A stretch of DNA of 64,000 nt, taken from NCBI RefSeq assembly GCF_001440415.1, contig NZ_LLYA01000112.1, positions 62,001-126,000 on the forward strand. Reading direction: 5' to 3'. Every line of letters starts with the position of its first letter. The stretch's first letter is position 1. The stretch is from Bradyrhizobium retamae (GTDB lineage: Bacteria > Pseudomonadota > Alphaproteobacteria > Rhizobiales > Xanthobacteraceae). This document shows, in pieces, positions 33,466-42,036 of this stretch. Made by a program: the position numbers and the translations under genes. The notes below the pieces were generated by a model. The model saw only the letters and a program-made list of their open reading frames with translations, had not been told where the DNA came from and made no database searches.

Positions 33466-34677
33466 TCACTGCTTCGGGCGAAGCTTCTCCACTTCGCCGT
33501 CGCTCGGCAGATAGTCCGCACCCTTGCGATAGACCGAGTTCACCATCACGCCCTTGCCGTCCTTCAGCGCTGTCTTGCCGACATAGGCCCCTAACGTCGA
33601 CTGGTGATCGATCTTGCGGAAGGTGATCTCGCCGAACGGCGACGGCATCGACAGGCCTTCGGTCGCCGCGATCAGCTTCTCCGGGTCTGTCGAGTTGGCT
33701 TTCGCAAGAATCGCCGCCGCCGCCTTGATGGTCTGGTAGCCGACGATCGAGCCGAGCCGCGGATAATCGTTGTACTTGGCCTGATAGGCTTTCAGGAACT
33801 TGTCATGGTCCGGCGTCTTGATGTCGTACCAGGGGTAACCGGTGACGATCCACCCCTCCGGCGTCTCATCCTTCAGCGGATCGAGATACTCCGGCTCGCC
33901 GGTGAGGAAAGAGACCACCGAACGTCCCTTGAACAGGCCGCGGGTATTGCCCTCACGCACGAGCTTCACCAGATCGGCACCGAAGGTGACGTTGAGGATC
34001 GCCTCGGGATTGGCCGCAGCCACCGCCTGCACCACCGGTCCCGCGTCGATCTTGCCTTGCGGCGGCCACTGCTCGTCGACCCATTGAATGTCCGGACGCT
34101 TCTCCGACATCAGCTTCTTGAACACCGCAACCGCCGACTGGCCATATTCATAGTTCGGCGCAATCGTCGCCCAGCGCTTGGCCGGCAGCTTGGCGGCCTC
34201 CTCCACCAGCATCGCGGCCTGCATGTAGTTGGAGGGACGCAGGCGGAAGGTGTAGCGGTTGCCCTTCGACCAGGTGATGGCGTCGGTCAACGGCTCCGCG
34301 GCCAGGAAGAACACCTTCTTCTGGTTGGCGAAGTCCGAGACGGCGAGACCGATATTGGACAGGAACGTGCCAGCCAGCATCGCGACGTTCTCGCTCGAGA
34401 CCAGCTCATTGGCTGCGGTCTGCGCATCCGCCGGCTTGCCGCCATCGTCCTTGGATATGACGACCAGCTTCTTGCCGTTGATGCCGCCCGCGGCGTTGAC
34501 TTCCTCGACTGCGAGCTGCCAGCCCTTGCGGTAAGGTTCGGTGAATGCCGGCAACAGCGAATAGCTGTTGATCTCGCCGATCTTGATTTCCTTGATTTCG
34601 CTCTGCGCCATGGCATTGCCCGCCATCCCGGCAACCGCGATCGCCAATCCCGCTCCCAGCAAATGTCTCCGTCGCAT
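33466..34677 (-). CDS. LivJ-type ABC importer substrate-binding protein
   Basis: 403 residues of the branched-chain amino-acid binding family. A signal peptide with twin-arginine-like start (MRRRHLLGAGLAIAVAGMAGNAMAQ) is followed by IKEIKIGEINSYSLLPAFTEPYRKGWQLAVEEVNAAGGINGKKL and KDDGGKPADAQTAANELVSSENVAMLAG. GGAGG lies 5 bases upstream of the ATG at 34677. It is in the operon headed by 6-hydroxynicotinate reductase, so the ligand is plausibly nicotinate, nicotinamide or a hydroxylated pyridine; ligand residues cannot be read by eye. Confidence 0.88.
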   Translation of the reverse strand: MRRRHLLGAGLAIAVAGMAGNAMAQSEIKEIKIGEINSYSLLPAFTEPYRKGWQLAVEEVNAAGGINGKKLVVISKDDGGKPADAQTAANELVSSENVAMLAGTFLSNIGLAVSDFANQKKVFFLAAEPLTDAITWSKGNRYTFRLRPSNYMQAAMLVEEAAKLPAKRWATIAPNYEYGQSAVAVFKKLMSEKRPDIQWVDEQWPPQGKIDAGPVVQAVAAANPEAILNVTFGADLVKLVREGNTRGLFKGRSVVSFLTGEPEYLDPLKDETPEGWIVTGYPWYDIKTPDHDKFLKAYQAKYNDYPRLGSIVGYQTIKAAAAILAKANSTDPEKLIAATEGLSMPSPFGEITFRKIDHQSTLGAYVGKTALKDGKGVMVNSVYRKGADYLPSDGEVEKLRPKQ

Positions 34678-34700
34678 CCCTACCTCCAATGTTGATGTCA

Positions 34701-35285
34701 TTATCTCAAGCCGTCTTCGCCTTTGACTTCCGCTACCGTCAGTCCGCCGACGCGCGGCAACGGCCTGCCGCTATCGGTGACGGCGACCGCGACCATGATC
34801 TCGTTGGCGCGGGGGGCGTCATTGATCTGCACTTCCATGCCGTCGAAATGGCTGCGCACGAAGGCCGCGTCCTTGTGACCGAGCGGAATGTCCAGCGTGG
34901 TGCCCGGACCGCTTCGCTTTTTCGACGACGGAATCAGTGCTGCGCCCTTGCCCAACACCCTCCGCACCGGTGCGCCCATTTTGGGATGCAAGATCGCTGC
35001 CGCATGCTCGAGCTCGCCGTTTTCGCCGACCGCGGCGGCCTTGCCGTAGCTCTGCGCCTTGGCACCATCGATGCCGAGCGCGGCAACCGCTCTTCGCGAA
35101 AGCAATTCGCCAAGCTCCTCGCCGATTTCGATCAAGGGCGAGAGATCCTCGACATACCGGCCTGCAAACGGATTCTCGATCACAGCAATCGCCGCGGCCC
35201 GGCGCGTCGGCGGTGCAATCTTCTGTCCCATCTCAAGATGGGTTTCCTCGACCACCGTGACGATCTTGCGAATGATCGCGCTCAT
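34701..35285 (-). CDS. AA_synth family (DUF1185) protein in the nicotinate operon
   Basis: 194 residues matching the amino-acid-synthesis family pattern (DUF1185): IIRKIVTVVEETHLEMGQKI, AAIAVIENPFAGRYVEDLSPLIEIGEELGELL, GKAAAVGENGELEHAAAILHPKMGAPVRRVLGKGAALIPSSKKRSGPGTTLDIPLGHKDAAFVRSHFDGMEVQINDAPRANEIMVAVAV. No catalytic function is established for the family to my knowledge. The ATG at 35285 follows GGAGCGAGGCG and sits 18 bases after the UPF0280 stop. Its fixed place between UPF0280 and the transporter suggests a role in the pathway, perhaps on a ring-opened product. Confidence 0.8.
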   Translation of the reverse strand: MSAIIRKIVTVVEETHLEMGQKIAPPTRRAAAIAVIENPFAGRYVEDLSPLIEIGEELGELLSRRAVAALGIDGAKAQSYGKAAAVGENGELEHAAAILHPKMGAPVRRVLGKGAALIPSSKKRSGPGTTLDIPLGHKDAAFVRSHFDGMEVQINDAPRANEIMVAVAVTDSGRPLPRVGGLTVAEVKGEDGLR

Positions 35286-35303
35286 TGTCCGCCTCGCTCC
35301 CAA

Positions 35304-36212
35304 TCAAACATGCGCTGTTCTTTCCAGTGCGTTTCCATGAAACGGTGGCAACGCGCCTGCCCTGATCCCTGTTGCACCCACCACGGCCGTCTCGCCTAGT
35401 AGACGCAAGGCCGCACCTTCGATCAATCCCGCCGCAAGCAATTGTTGTGCCCGGCTTACCCCTGCCCTTAACGCATCGTCGATCTCGCTTTCCCGGAGCA
35501 CGCCGACATCGCGGGTGACGAGCCGCGCGCCGAGGTCGCTGTCGGGCTGCAGCTCATTGGCCGGGCAGCGGATGATGGCGGGATGACCGGGCAGGTCAAC
35601 GGCATTGGCGATGATGGTCGCCGTCGCATCGGCCTGCGAGGCCGTTCGAGCCAGCACGGTAACGGCATCGGCAATCCCGAGCGAGAAACTGCGGCCATGC
35701 CGTCCGCTGGTCGCGATGCCGCGTGCCGGATCATCGGCTTCAATCTTGATGGTTTGCATCACGCCATGATGGTCCGGTCGGTTCATCAGCCCGACGGTGA
35801 ATTGCTCGCCACGGGTCAAATGCAATGCGATGTCGCCGCCATTGTTGACGTAGGCACGATCGAGCCGCTCCGCGGCGAGCATGGCGCCAAGGACCTCTTC
35901 GGCAACGCTACCTGCCACCGCCGCCATCGGCGTGATGAAGTGCTCAACCGCAAACGGCGCGACCGCCGCATGCATGCGACGCGCAACGACGCCGTTCAGC
36001 GAGCTTCGCGCCGGATCGGCGGCCTTGCGAAGTTCGATCAACTCCTCGCAGAGTTCATCGAGCAAGCCAGTGAAGCGCCGAGCGGCGGCTTCGTAAGCGA
36101 CGCGCACCTCGCCTTCACTTCCTTTCGCCTCGATGATCAGATCGATCGGACCGTCCTGCAAATGCAGCCGCTTGCCGTCAGGAAGAAGCGCGATTTGCGG
36201 GAGCCGTTTCAT
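35304..36212 (-). CDS. UPF0280 family protein (ApbE-like fold) in the nicotinate operon
   Basis: 302 residues. Features: MAAVAGSVAEEVLGAMLAAERLDRAYVNNGGDIALHLTRGEQFTVGLMN, then GIATSGRHGRSFSLGIADAVTVLARTASQADATATIIANAV. The V-N-N-G-G-D-I-A-L and G-I-A-T-S-G-R motifs and the D-A-T-A-T segment are those of UPF0280/ApbE-superfamily proteins, where ApbE transfers FMN to target threonines. Whether this member flavinylates anything is unknown. The start overlaps the 6-hydroxynicotinate reductase stop by ATGA, so the two are made together; a maturation role for that iron-sulfur flavoprotein is an attractive guess. Confidence 0.82.
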   Translation of the reverse strand: MKRLPQIALLPDGKRLHLQDGPIDLIIEAKGSEGEVRVAYEAAARRFTGLLDELCEELIELRKAADPARSSLNGVVARRMHAAVAPFAVEHFITPMAAVAGSVAEEVLGAMLAAERLDRAYVNNGGDIALHLTRGEQFTVGLMNRPDHHGVMQTIKIEADDPARGIATSGRHGRSFSLGIADAVTVLARTASQADATATIIANAVDLPGHPAIIRCPANELQPDSDLGARLVTRDVGVLRESEIDDALRAGVSRAQQLLAAGLIEGAALRLLGETAVVGATGIRAGALPPFHGNALERTAHV

Positions 36213-37654
36213 GCGCGCCGTCCCGGCATATTGGGCATCGGGCGGAACCCGCTGTTCTCCCGCAACGACGCCAGCGGGCGCACATGATCCATGTGACCGC
36301 CCAGCGCCGCGTAATCGGACAGTTTCAGCGTGAACTCAATCGGCGCGACCAGCGCCGGCGTCGGCACATAGCCGAACGCGCCGGCCGGCATTTGCGTGAC
36401 GTCGACCATGAAAGTGATGCCGCCGCCCGGCCAGACATAGACCGGCGCGCCACCGCTGGTGACGCGCGTCAGCGAGTCCTTGACCGACCGGGTCAGCCGC
36501 ACCGGATTGTCGGTGACACCGGCGCGCAGCGAGCCGCCGGCACCGCCCATGAACAGCACCGTGCACAGCGCCGGCTCGCAATTTTCCTGGATGCGCTCGA
36601 CGGAGAACTGGAGATCGGGCGGCATCTGCTTTTCGATCGGCCGCAACGCCTCGTCGAGTTCGTAATAGGCGGCGTGCTCGCCGGTGGTCGAGACCATCAG
36701 CATGGTGAGCCCGGGCCGCGCCTCCTTCGGATTGAACGGTCCCAGCACCGACAGCGGATCGGAAATATTGGTGCCGCCCCACCCCGTCCCGGGATCGGCG
36801 ACCTGGAAGTAACGGCCGGGCGTCGAGCGCCGGCCCTTCATCTTGATCCCGGTATCGGGAATATCGAGCAGCTTGCCGGCCTGGTGTTCCGAGAGCACGC
36901 CGGTGATATGATCGTCCACGACCACGACCTCATCGACCTTGCCGTGCCATTGCTTGGCGAACATGCCGATGGTCGCCGAGCCACAGCCTACCCGCATGCG
37001 CTCTTCCGCAACACCATTGACGATCGGCGGATGGCCGGCCTGCACCACCACCGTGGCGCCGCCGTCGATCGTCAGTTCCACCGGCTTGCAATTGGAAAGG
37101 TCCATCAGCGCGTCGCAGGTAACGCGGCCCTCCTTCTTGGAACCGCCGGTCAGATGATGCACGCCGCCGAGCGAAAGCATCTGCGAGCCATATTCGCTGG
37201 TCGTCACATGGCCGATCGCCTCGCCCTCCGCGCGGACGGTCGCCGTCTCGGGACCGAGATATCGGTCGGTGTCGATCTTCACCTTAACGCCGCAATAGCT
37301 GAAAATGCCTTCGGTCACGACCGTGACCATGTCGACGCCGTCGATTTCCGATGACACGATGAAGGGCGCCGGCTTGTAATCGGGATAGGTAGTGCCCGCT
37401 CCGATCGCGGTGACGAACACGTTGGGCTCGTGGACGAGTTTGCCGTCCCAGTCGCCACCGGCCTGAAACGGCACCAGCCGTCCGCCGTGCGACACCGTTC
37501 GCTCCAGCACGATGTGCGGATCGACGCGCACCAGCTCCCCATTATGGTTGGCATAACGATCGCACGCGCCCGCCGCGCCCGGCTTGATGTAGCACATCAC
37601 CGGACAGGCATCGCAGCGGATCTTGTCGCCAGTGGCAACGGCCTCGTCAGTCAT
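36209..37654 (-). CDS. hnr: 6-Hydroxynicotinate reductase
   Basis: 481 residues. The N-terminus carries a cysteine cluster KIRCDACPVMCYIKPGAAGACDRY (C14, C17, C21, C31) suited to an iron-sulfur centre; later cysteines occur in FSYCGVKV, RVTCDALMDLSNC, RVGCGSAT and NCEPALC. This overall arrangement is what I recall for the Eubacterium barkeri enzyme, which reduces 6-hydroxynicotinate to 1,4,5,6-tetrahydro-6-oxonicotinate with reduced ferredoxin and contains Fe-S and flavin. The start at 37654 (MTDEAVATGDKIRC) is favoured over 37687. It heads a minus-strand operon and is divergent from nicotinate dehydrogenase over two operator-like palindromes. Confidence 0.83.
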   Translation of the reverse strand: MTDEAVATGDKIRCDACPVMCYIKPGAAGACDRYANHNGELVRVDPHIVLERTVSHGGRLVPFQAGGDWDGKLVHEPNVFVTAIGAGTTYPDYKPAPFIVSSEIDGVDMVTVVTEGIFSYCGVKVKIDTDRYLGPETATVRAEGEAIGHVTTSEYGSQMLSLGGVHHLTGGSKKEGRVTCDALMDLSNCKPVELTIDGGATVVVQAGHPPIVNGVAEERMRVGCGSATIGMFAKQWHGKVDEVVVVDDHITGVLSEHQAGKLLDIPDTGIKMKGRRSTPGRYFQVADPGTGWGGTNISDPLSVLGPFNPKEARPGLTMLMVSTTGEHAAYYELDEALRPIEKQMPPDLQFSVERIQENCEPALCTVLFMGGAGGSLRAGVTDNPVRLTRSVKDSLTRVTSGGAPVYVWPGGGITFMVDVTQMPAGAFGYVPTPALVAPIEFTLKLSDYAALGGHMDHVRPLASLRENSGFRPMPNMPGRRA

Positions 37655-37716
37655 GAACAAGCCTGCAGTCGGGAAGGCGCCGATCATAGCCGCTTATTCG
37701 CGGTTCCGACCATTTG

Positions 37717-37728
37717 TTCGTATACGAA
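37717..37728. promoter_or_regulatory. Palindromic operator, nicotinate regulon (site B)
   Basis: TTCGTATACGAA is a perfect 12-bp palindrome 63 bases upstream of the hnr start. Together with flanking bases (37718-37732, minus strand) it repeats 15 bases of the fpr/enamidase site exactly. Confidence 0.75.
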
Positions 37729-37867
37729 TGATGTTGCGCGCGGACTGGAACACTGTCAAGCCGCTCCCGCTGCGAAATGCGCCGCTTGCCGCATAATACC
37801 TCAATTGCCTCGCCGCTCTGTTCATAAAGCGAGCAGCGCGCTGCAGCGCGGGATCGCGCGGCTTGCA

Positions 37868-37883
37868 CGTTTGTACACAAACG
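37868..37883. promoter_or_regulatory. Palindromic operator, nicotinate regulon (site C)
   Basis: CGTTTGT-AC-ACAAACG, 7-bp perfect arms, centred about 70 bases before the nicA-like start. Its core TTTGTACACAAA matches TTCGTATACGAA at 9 of 12 positions and fits TTYGTAYACRAA. Confidence 0.65.
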
Positions 37884-37945
37884 GTATCTTTCGCGAAGCA
37901 TCCAGTGCGGATTTTGCAACGCAACGAGGACTTCGGGAGAGCATG

Positions 37946-38416
37946 ATGCGCCTGACTGTCAACGGCAAAGCTCACGACGTTGACGCCGCGCTCGACACTG
38001 CATTGCTTTACGTGCTCCGCAATGACCTCGAACTGAACGGACCGAAATACGGCTGCGGGCTCGGCGAATGCGGCGCCTGCGCCGTGCTGATCGACGGCGT
38101 CGCCGCGCGTTCCTGCGTGATCCCGATCGAGGGCTGCATCGGGCGCGACATCGTGACGCTCGAAGGCCTCGGCACGCGCGAGCATCCCGATCCCGTGCAG
38201 CAAGCGTTTATCAGCGAACAGGCGGCGCAATGCGGCTATTGCCTCAACGGCATGATCATCACCACCAAGGCGCTGTTGCTGCGCTCCGCTCACCCGTCGG
38301 AAGACGAGGTACTGGAAGCACTGCGCCATCATCTGTGCCGCTGCGGCGCGCATGTCGAAATCATGCGCGCGGCGATGCGCGCCGCAGGCCGTCTCGTTGA
38401 GGCGCAGAAGCGATGA
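37946..38416 (+). CDS. nicA: Nicotinate dehydrogenase small subunit (2Fe-2S), NicA-like
   Basis: 156 residues with the two 2Fe-2S sites of molybdenum-hydroxylase small subunits: KYGCGLGECGACAVLIDG...RSC (about 36-60) and CGYCLNG...HLCRCG (about 98-135). Length equals that of Pseudomonas putida NicA. GGGAGA is 5 bases before the ATG at 37946 (an ATG 3 bases earlier is possible). The stop overlaps the large-subunit start by ATGA. Assignment to nicotinate rests on the fused tri-haem partner and the neighbouring 6-hydroxynicotinate reductase. Confidence 0.87.
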   Translation: MRLTVNGKAHDVDAALDTALLYVLRNDLELNGPKYGCGLGECGACAVLIDGVAARSCVIPIEGCIGRDIVTLEGLGTREHPDPVQQAFISEQAAQCGYCLNGMIITTKALLLRSAHPSEDEVLEALRHHLCRCGAHVEIMRAAMRAAGRLVEAQKR

Positions 38417-41400
38417 CCCACCCTGACACGGCTGCGAATCGCGAGCGGTTGCAAGGCACGCTGTCCGTCGTGCGCCCGGCATCGCCGGTCGAGGCCGTCA
38501 AGTTCGAGACCTTCATCAAGATCACGGCAGATGGTTCGGTCACCGCCTATAATGGCCACGTAGATCTCGGCACCGGCATCCGCACCGCGCTCGGGCAGAT
38601 CGTTGCCGAAGAGCTCGACGTATCCTTTGCCCGTGTTGTGGTCGTGCTCGGCGACACAGCCCTCGTTCCCAATCAGGGCGCGACGATTGCGAGCGAAACA
38701 ATTCAGATTACGGCCGTACCGCTGCGCAAGGCCGCGGCACAGGCGCGGCAGTTTCTGGTCGCGCGCGCCGCCGAGCGGCTGGAGCTTTCGGCCGAGGATC
38801 TCCTCGTTGAAGACGGCCTCGTCCGCGGCAAGGACAATCGCAGCGTCAGCTATGGCGAATTGATTGCGGGCGAGACTATTCGCCTTGAACTCGCCGACGA
38901 CGTTCCAGTTAAGTCCGTCGACGCCTATAACATCGTTGGCCAATCGGTGCCGCGCGTCGATCTTCCGGCGAAGGCGACCGGTGAATTGGTCTATGTGCAC
39001 GACATGCGCGTGGCCGGCATGCTGCATGGCCGCGTCGTTCGCCCGCCCTATGCCGGCGTCGATGTCGGCGACTTCATCGGCAACAGCCTGATCGCGGTCG
39101 ACGAGTCCTCGGTGCGCGACATCCCCGGACTTGTCGCTGTCGTTCGCATCGGCGACTTCGTCGGCGTCGTCGCCGAGCGCGAGGAGAATGCGATCAAGGC
39201 GGCGGCGCAGCTCAAGGTGAGCTGGAAGCCGGTGCCGACGCTGCCCGACCTCAAGGACATTGAAACGGCGTTACGGGCCAATCCATCGACGCCACGAACG
39301 CTGATCGACAAGGGTGATGTCGATGCGGCGATTGCCGGCGCCGCCAAGCCGATGCCGCGAACCTACATCTGGCCCTACCAGATGCACGCCTCGATCGGCC
39401 CGTCCTGCGCGGTTGCGGATTATCAGGAGGATGTGACGCGGGTTTGGTCCGGAACGCAGAACCCGCATCATCTGCGCACCGATCTGGCGCGGCTGATCCA
39501 CCGGCGCGAAGCCGAGATCGAGGTGATCCGGCTGGAGGCCGCCGGCTGCTACGGACGTAACTGTGCCGATGATGTTTCCGCCGACGCGGTGCTGCTGTCG
39601 CGCGCCGTCGGCCGGCCCGTCCGCGTGCAATTGACGCGCGAGCAGGAGCACGCCTGGGAACCGAAGGGCACCGCGCAGTTGATGGATGTCAACGGCGGAT
39701 TGAACGCCGATGGCAGCGTTGCCGGCTATGATTTTGCGACGCGCTATCCATCGAACGGCGCTCCGACGCTGGCCCTGCTGCTGACCGGCGCCGTCCCACA
39801 TACGCCGGCGGTATTCGAGATGGGCGATCGCACCGCGATCCCGCCCTACGACTACGAGAATCTGCGCGTGGTAGTGAATGACATGCCGCCGATCGTGCGC
39901 GCCTCCTGGCTGCGCGGCGTCTCGGCGCTGCCGAACACCTTTGCGCATGAATCCTGGATCGACGAATGCGCCAGCGAGGCTGGTGTCGATCCGATCGAGT
40001 ACCGGCTGCGCTATTTGAAGGATCCGCGCGCCGTCAATCTCGTCAATGCGGTGGCCGAACGCGCCGGCTGGAAACCACGGAAGGTGCGCGAGGAGAAGCA
40101 GGCCGAAGGCAATATCGTGCGTGGGCGCGGCTTTGCCTATGCGCTCTATGTGCACAGCAAATTTCCCGGCTACGGCGCAGCGTGGTCGGCGTGGATCGCC
40201 GACGTCGCGGTGAACAAGGCAACCGGCGATGTCAGCGTGACGCGAGTCGTGGCAGGCCAGGACTCCGGCCTGATGATCAATCCGGACGGCGTGCGCCACC
40301 AGATACACGGCAACGTCATCCAGTCGACCAGCCGCGCGCTGATGGAGGAAGTGTCGTTCGATCGCACCTCCGTCACGGCGCGCGAATGGGGCGCCTACCC
40401 CATCATCAAATTTCCCGAGGTGCCTGAGATCGACGTGCTGATGCTGCCGCGACAGGATCAGCCGCCGCTCGGTGTCGGCGAGTCCGCCTCCGTCCCCAGC
40501 GCGGCGGCTATCGCCAATGCGATCTATGATGCGACCGGCGTGCGGTTTCGCGAATTGCCGTTCACCCCGGAGCGCATCCTGCGGGGGCTGCGTGGCGAGG
40601 AACCGGCGGCAGCGGAGGCGTTGCCCGCGCCGGCATCCGCACCACAGCCTGATCTCAATCGATGGCCCAATCCGTTCGCGGGACGGCGCGGCGTACTCGC
40701 GACTGCCGCAGCGCTGTGCGCGGCTATGGTCGGCATCGGCAGCGCCGTGTTGCCTTGGCGAGCGATCGCGCCGATCGCGCGGCCCGATGCCTCGGTCTAT
40801 TCGGCCGCGACCATCGCCCGCGGCCAGCAACTTGCCGCGCTCGGCGATTGCGCGGTGTGCCACACCGCTGCGAATGGCGTGCTCAACGCCGGCGGCCGTC
40901 CGCTGCCGACGCCGTTCGGCACGATCTATTCGACCAACATCACACCCGATGTCGAAACCGGAATCGGCGCCTGGTCCTATCCCGCCTTCGAGCGCGCAAT
41001 GCGCGAGGGCATCCATCGAGATGGGCGGCATCTCTATCCCGCGTTTCCCTATCCGCATTTCGCGAGAACCACTGACGCCGACATGCAGGCGCTCTATGCC
41101 TATCTGATGGCGCAGTCGCCGGTGCGAGCGGAGACGCCGGCCAACGCGCTGGCATTCCCGTTCAACCTGCGCTCGCTGATGGCCGGATGGAATGCGCTGT
41201 TCCACACACCCGCCGTGTTCCAGCCCGATCCCGCAAAATCCGAGATATGGAATCGCGGCGCTTATCTCGTCGAAGGCCTCGGCCATTGCGGCGCCTGCCA
41301 TTCGCCGCGCAATGCGCTCGGCGCGGAGAAGGCGAACGCCTATCTCGCCGGCGGATTCGCCGAAGGTTGGGAAGCACCGGCGCTGACCTCGTTGTCGCAA

Positions 41401-41967
41401 GCGCCGATCCCGTGGAACGAGGACGAGCTGTACGCGTATTTGCGAACCGGCGAGTCGCGCCTTCACGGCGTCGCCGCGGGGCCAATGGCGCCGGTGGTGA
41501 GGGAGCTCGCGGCGTTGCCTGATGCCGACATCCGCGCCATGGCGGTCTATCTCGCCTCGTTTAACGAGACCGCGATCGATCGCCCGGCGCAGCGAGCGCT
41601 TGCCGTCAGGCTCGAAGCCTCGACCGGCACGCGAACGCTTGCGGCCTCCAGCGTCGGCGCGCGGCTCTATCAGGGCGCCTGCGCCGTCTGCCATGAGGTC
41701 GGCGGCGCACCGCTGTTCGGCAGTCGGCCATCGCTGGCGCTCAATAGCAATCTGCACAGCACCGTGCCCGACAATCTGATCCAGGTCATCCTGCATGGCA
41801 TCGCAAAGCCGGCCGCGACCGACCTCGGCTACATGCCGGCCTTCAAGGACAGCCTGAGCGACGGCCAAATCGCTGAACTGGTCGCTTACCTGAGGCAACA
41901 ATTTGCCCCCGATAAGCCGGTCTGGAAGGATATTCCTGCTGCGATTGGCCGTATCCGGCCGGAATAG
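38413..41967 (+). CDS. nicB: Nicotinate dehydrogenase large subunit: molybdopterin domain fused to three c-type haems, NicB-like
   Basis: 1184 residues, matching the size and architecture of P. putida NicB. The molybdopterin hydroxylase domain is about 25-725: GHVDLGTGIRTALGQIVAEEL, a mid-region GCYGRNCADDVSADAVLLSRAVGRPVRVQLTREQEH and the base glutamate in QPPLGVGESASVPSAAAIANA. A helix follows (about 760-785) and then three CxxCH haem motifs: C813-H817 (CAVCH), C959-H963 (CGACH) and C1090-H1094 (CAVCH). Hydroxylates nicotinate at C6 with water and sends electrons through the haems to the respiratory chain. The single helix ahead of the cytochromes suggests membrane anchoring with haems outside. 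Confidence 0.88.
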   Translation: MTHPDTAANRERLQGTLSVVRPASPVEAVKFETFIKITADGSVTAYNGHVDLGTGIRTALGQIVAEELDVSFARVVVVLGDTALVPNQGATIASETIQITAVPLRKAAAQARQFLVARAAERLELSAEDLLVEDGLVRGKDNRSVSYGELIAGETIRLELADDVPVKSVDAYNIVGQSVPRVDLPAKATGELVYVHDMRVAGMLHGRVVRPPYAGVDVGDFIGNSLIAVDESSVRDIPGLVAVVRIGDFVGVVAEREENAIKAAAQLKVSWKPVPTLPDLKDIETALRANPSTPRTLIDKGDVDAAIAGAAKPMPRTYIWPYQMHASIGPSCAVADYQEDVTRVWSGTQNPHHLRTDLARLIHRREAEIEVIRLEAAGCYGRNCADDVSADAVLLSRAVGRPVRVQLTREQEHAWEPKGTAQLMDVNGGLNADGSVAGYDFATRYPSNGAPTLALLLTGAVPHTPAVFEMGDRTAIPPYDYENLRVVVNDMPPIVRASWLRGVSALPNTFAHESWIDECASEAGVDPIEYRLRYLKDPRAVNLVNAVAERAGWKPRKVREEKQAEGNIVRGRGFAYALYVHSKFPGYGAAWSAWIADVAVNKATGDVSVTRVVAGQDSGLMINPDGVRHQIHGNVIQSTSRALMEEVSFDRTSVTAREWGAYPIIKFPEVPEIDVLMLPRQDQPPLGVGESASVPSAAAIANAIYDATGVRFRELPFTPERILRGLRGEEPAAAEALPAPASAPQPDLNRWPNPFAGRRGVLATAAALCAAMVGIGSAVLPWRAIAPIARPDASVYSAATIARGQQLAALGDCAVCHTAANGVLNAGGRPLPTPFGTIYSTNITPDVETGIGAWSYPAFERAMREGIHRDGRHLYPAFPYPHFARTTDADMQALYAYLMAQSPVRAETPANALAFPFNLRSLMAGWNALFHTPAVFQPDPAKSEIWNRGAYLVEGLGHCGACHSPRNALGAEKANAYLAGGFAEGWEAPALTSLSQAPIPWNEDELYAYLRTGESRLHGVAAGPMAPVVRELAALPDADIRAMAVYLASFNETAIDRPAQRALAVRLEASTGTRTLAASSVGARLYQGACAVCHEVGGAPLFGSRPSLALNSNLHSTVPDNLIQVILHGIAKPAATDLGYMPAFKDSLSDGQIAELVAYLRQQFAPDKPVWKDIPAAIGRIRPE

Positions 41968-42036
41968 CGCGCTGAGCTGCCATGCCGCCGGCAAAACCCA
42001 CTGGTTGGGCGGCCCGCGGCACGATAAAGTTCCGCC

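Noticed and set aside
35304..36212. UPF0280 protein considered as a true ApbE flavin transferase
   Set aside because: The fold-level motifs fit UPF0280, but I could not confirm the ApbE FMN-site residues by eye, so only family membership is claimed.
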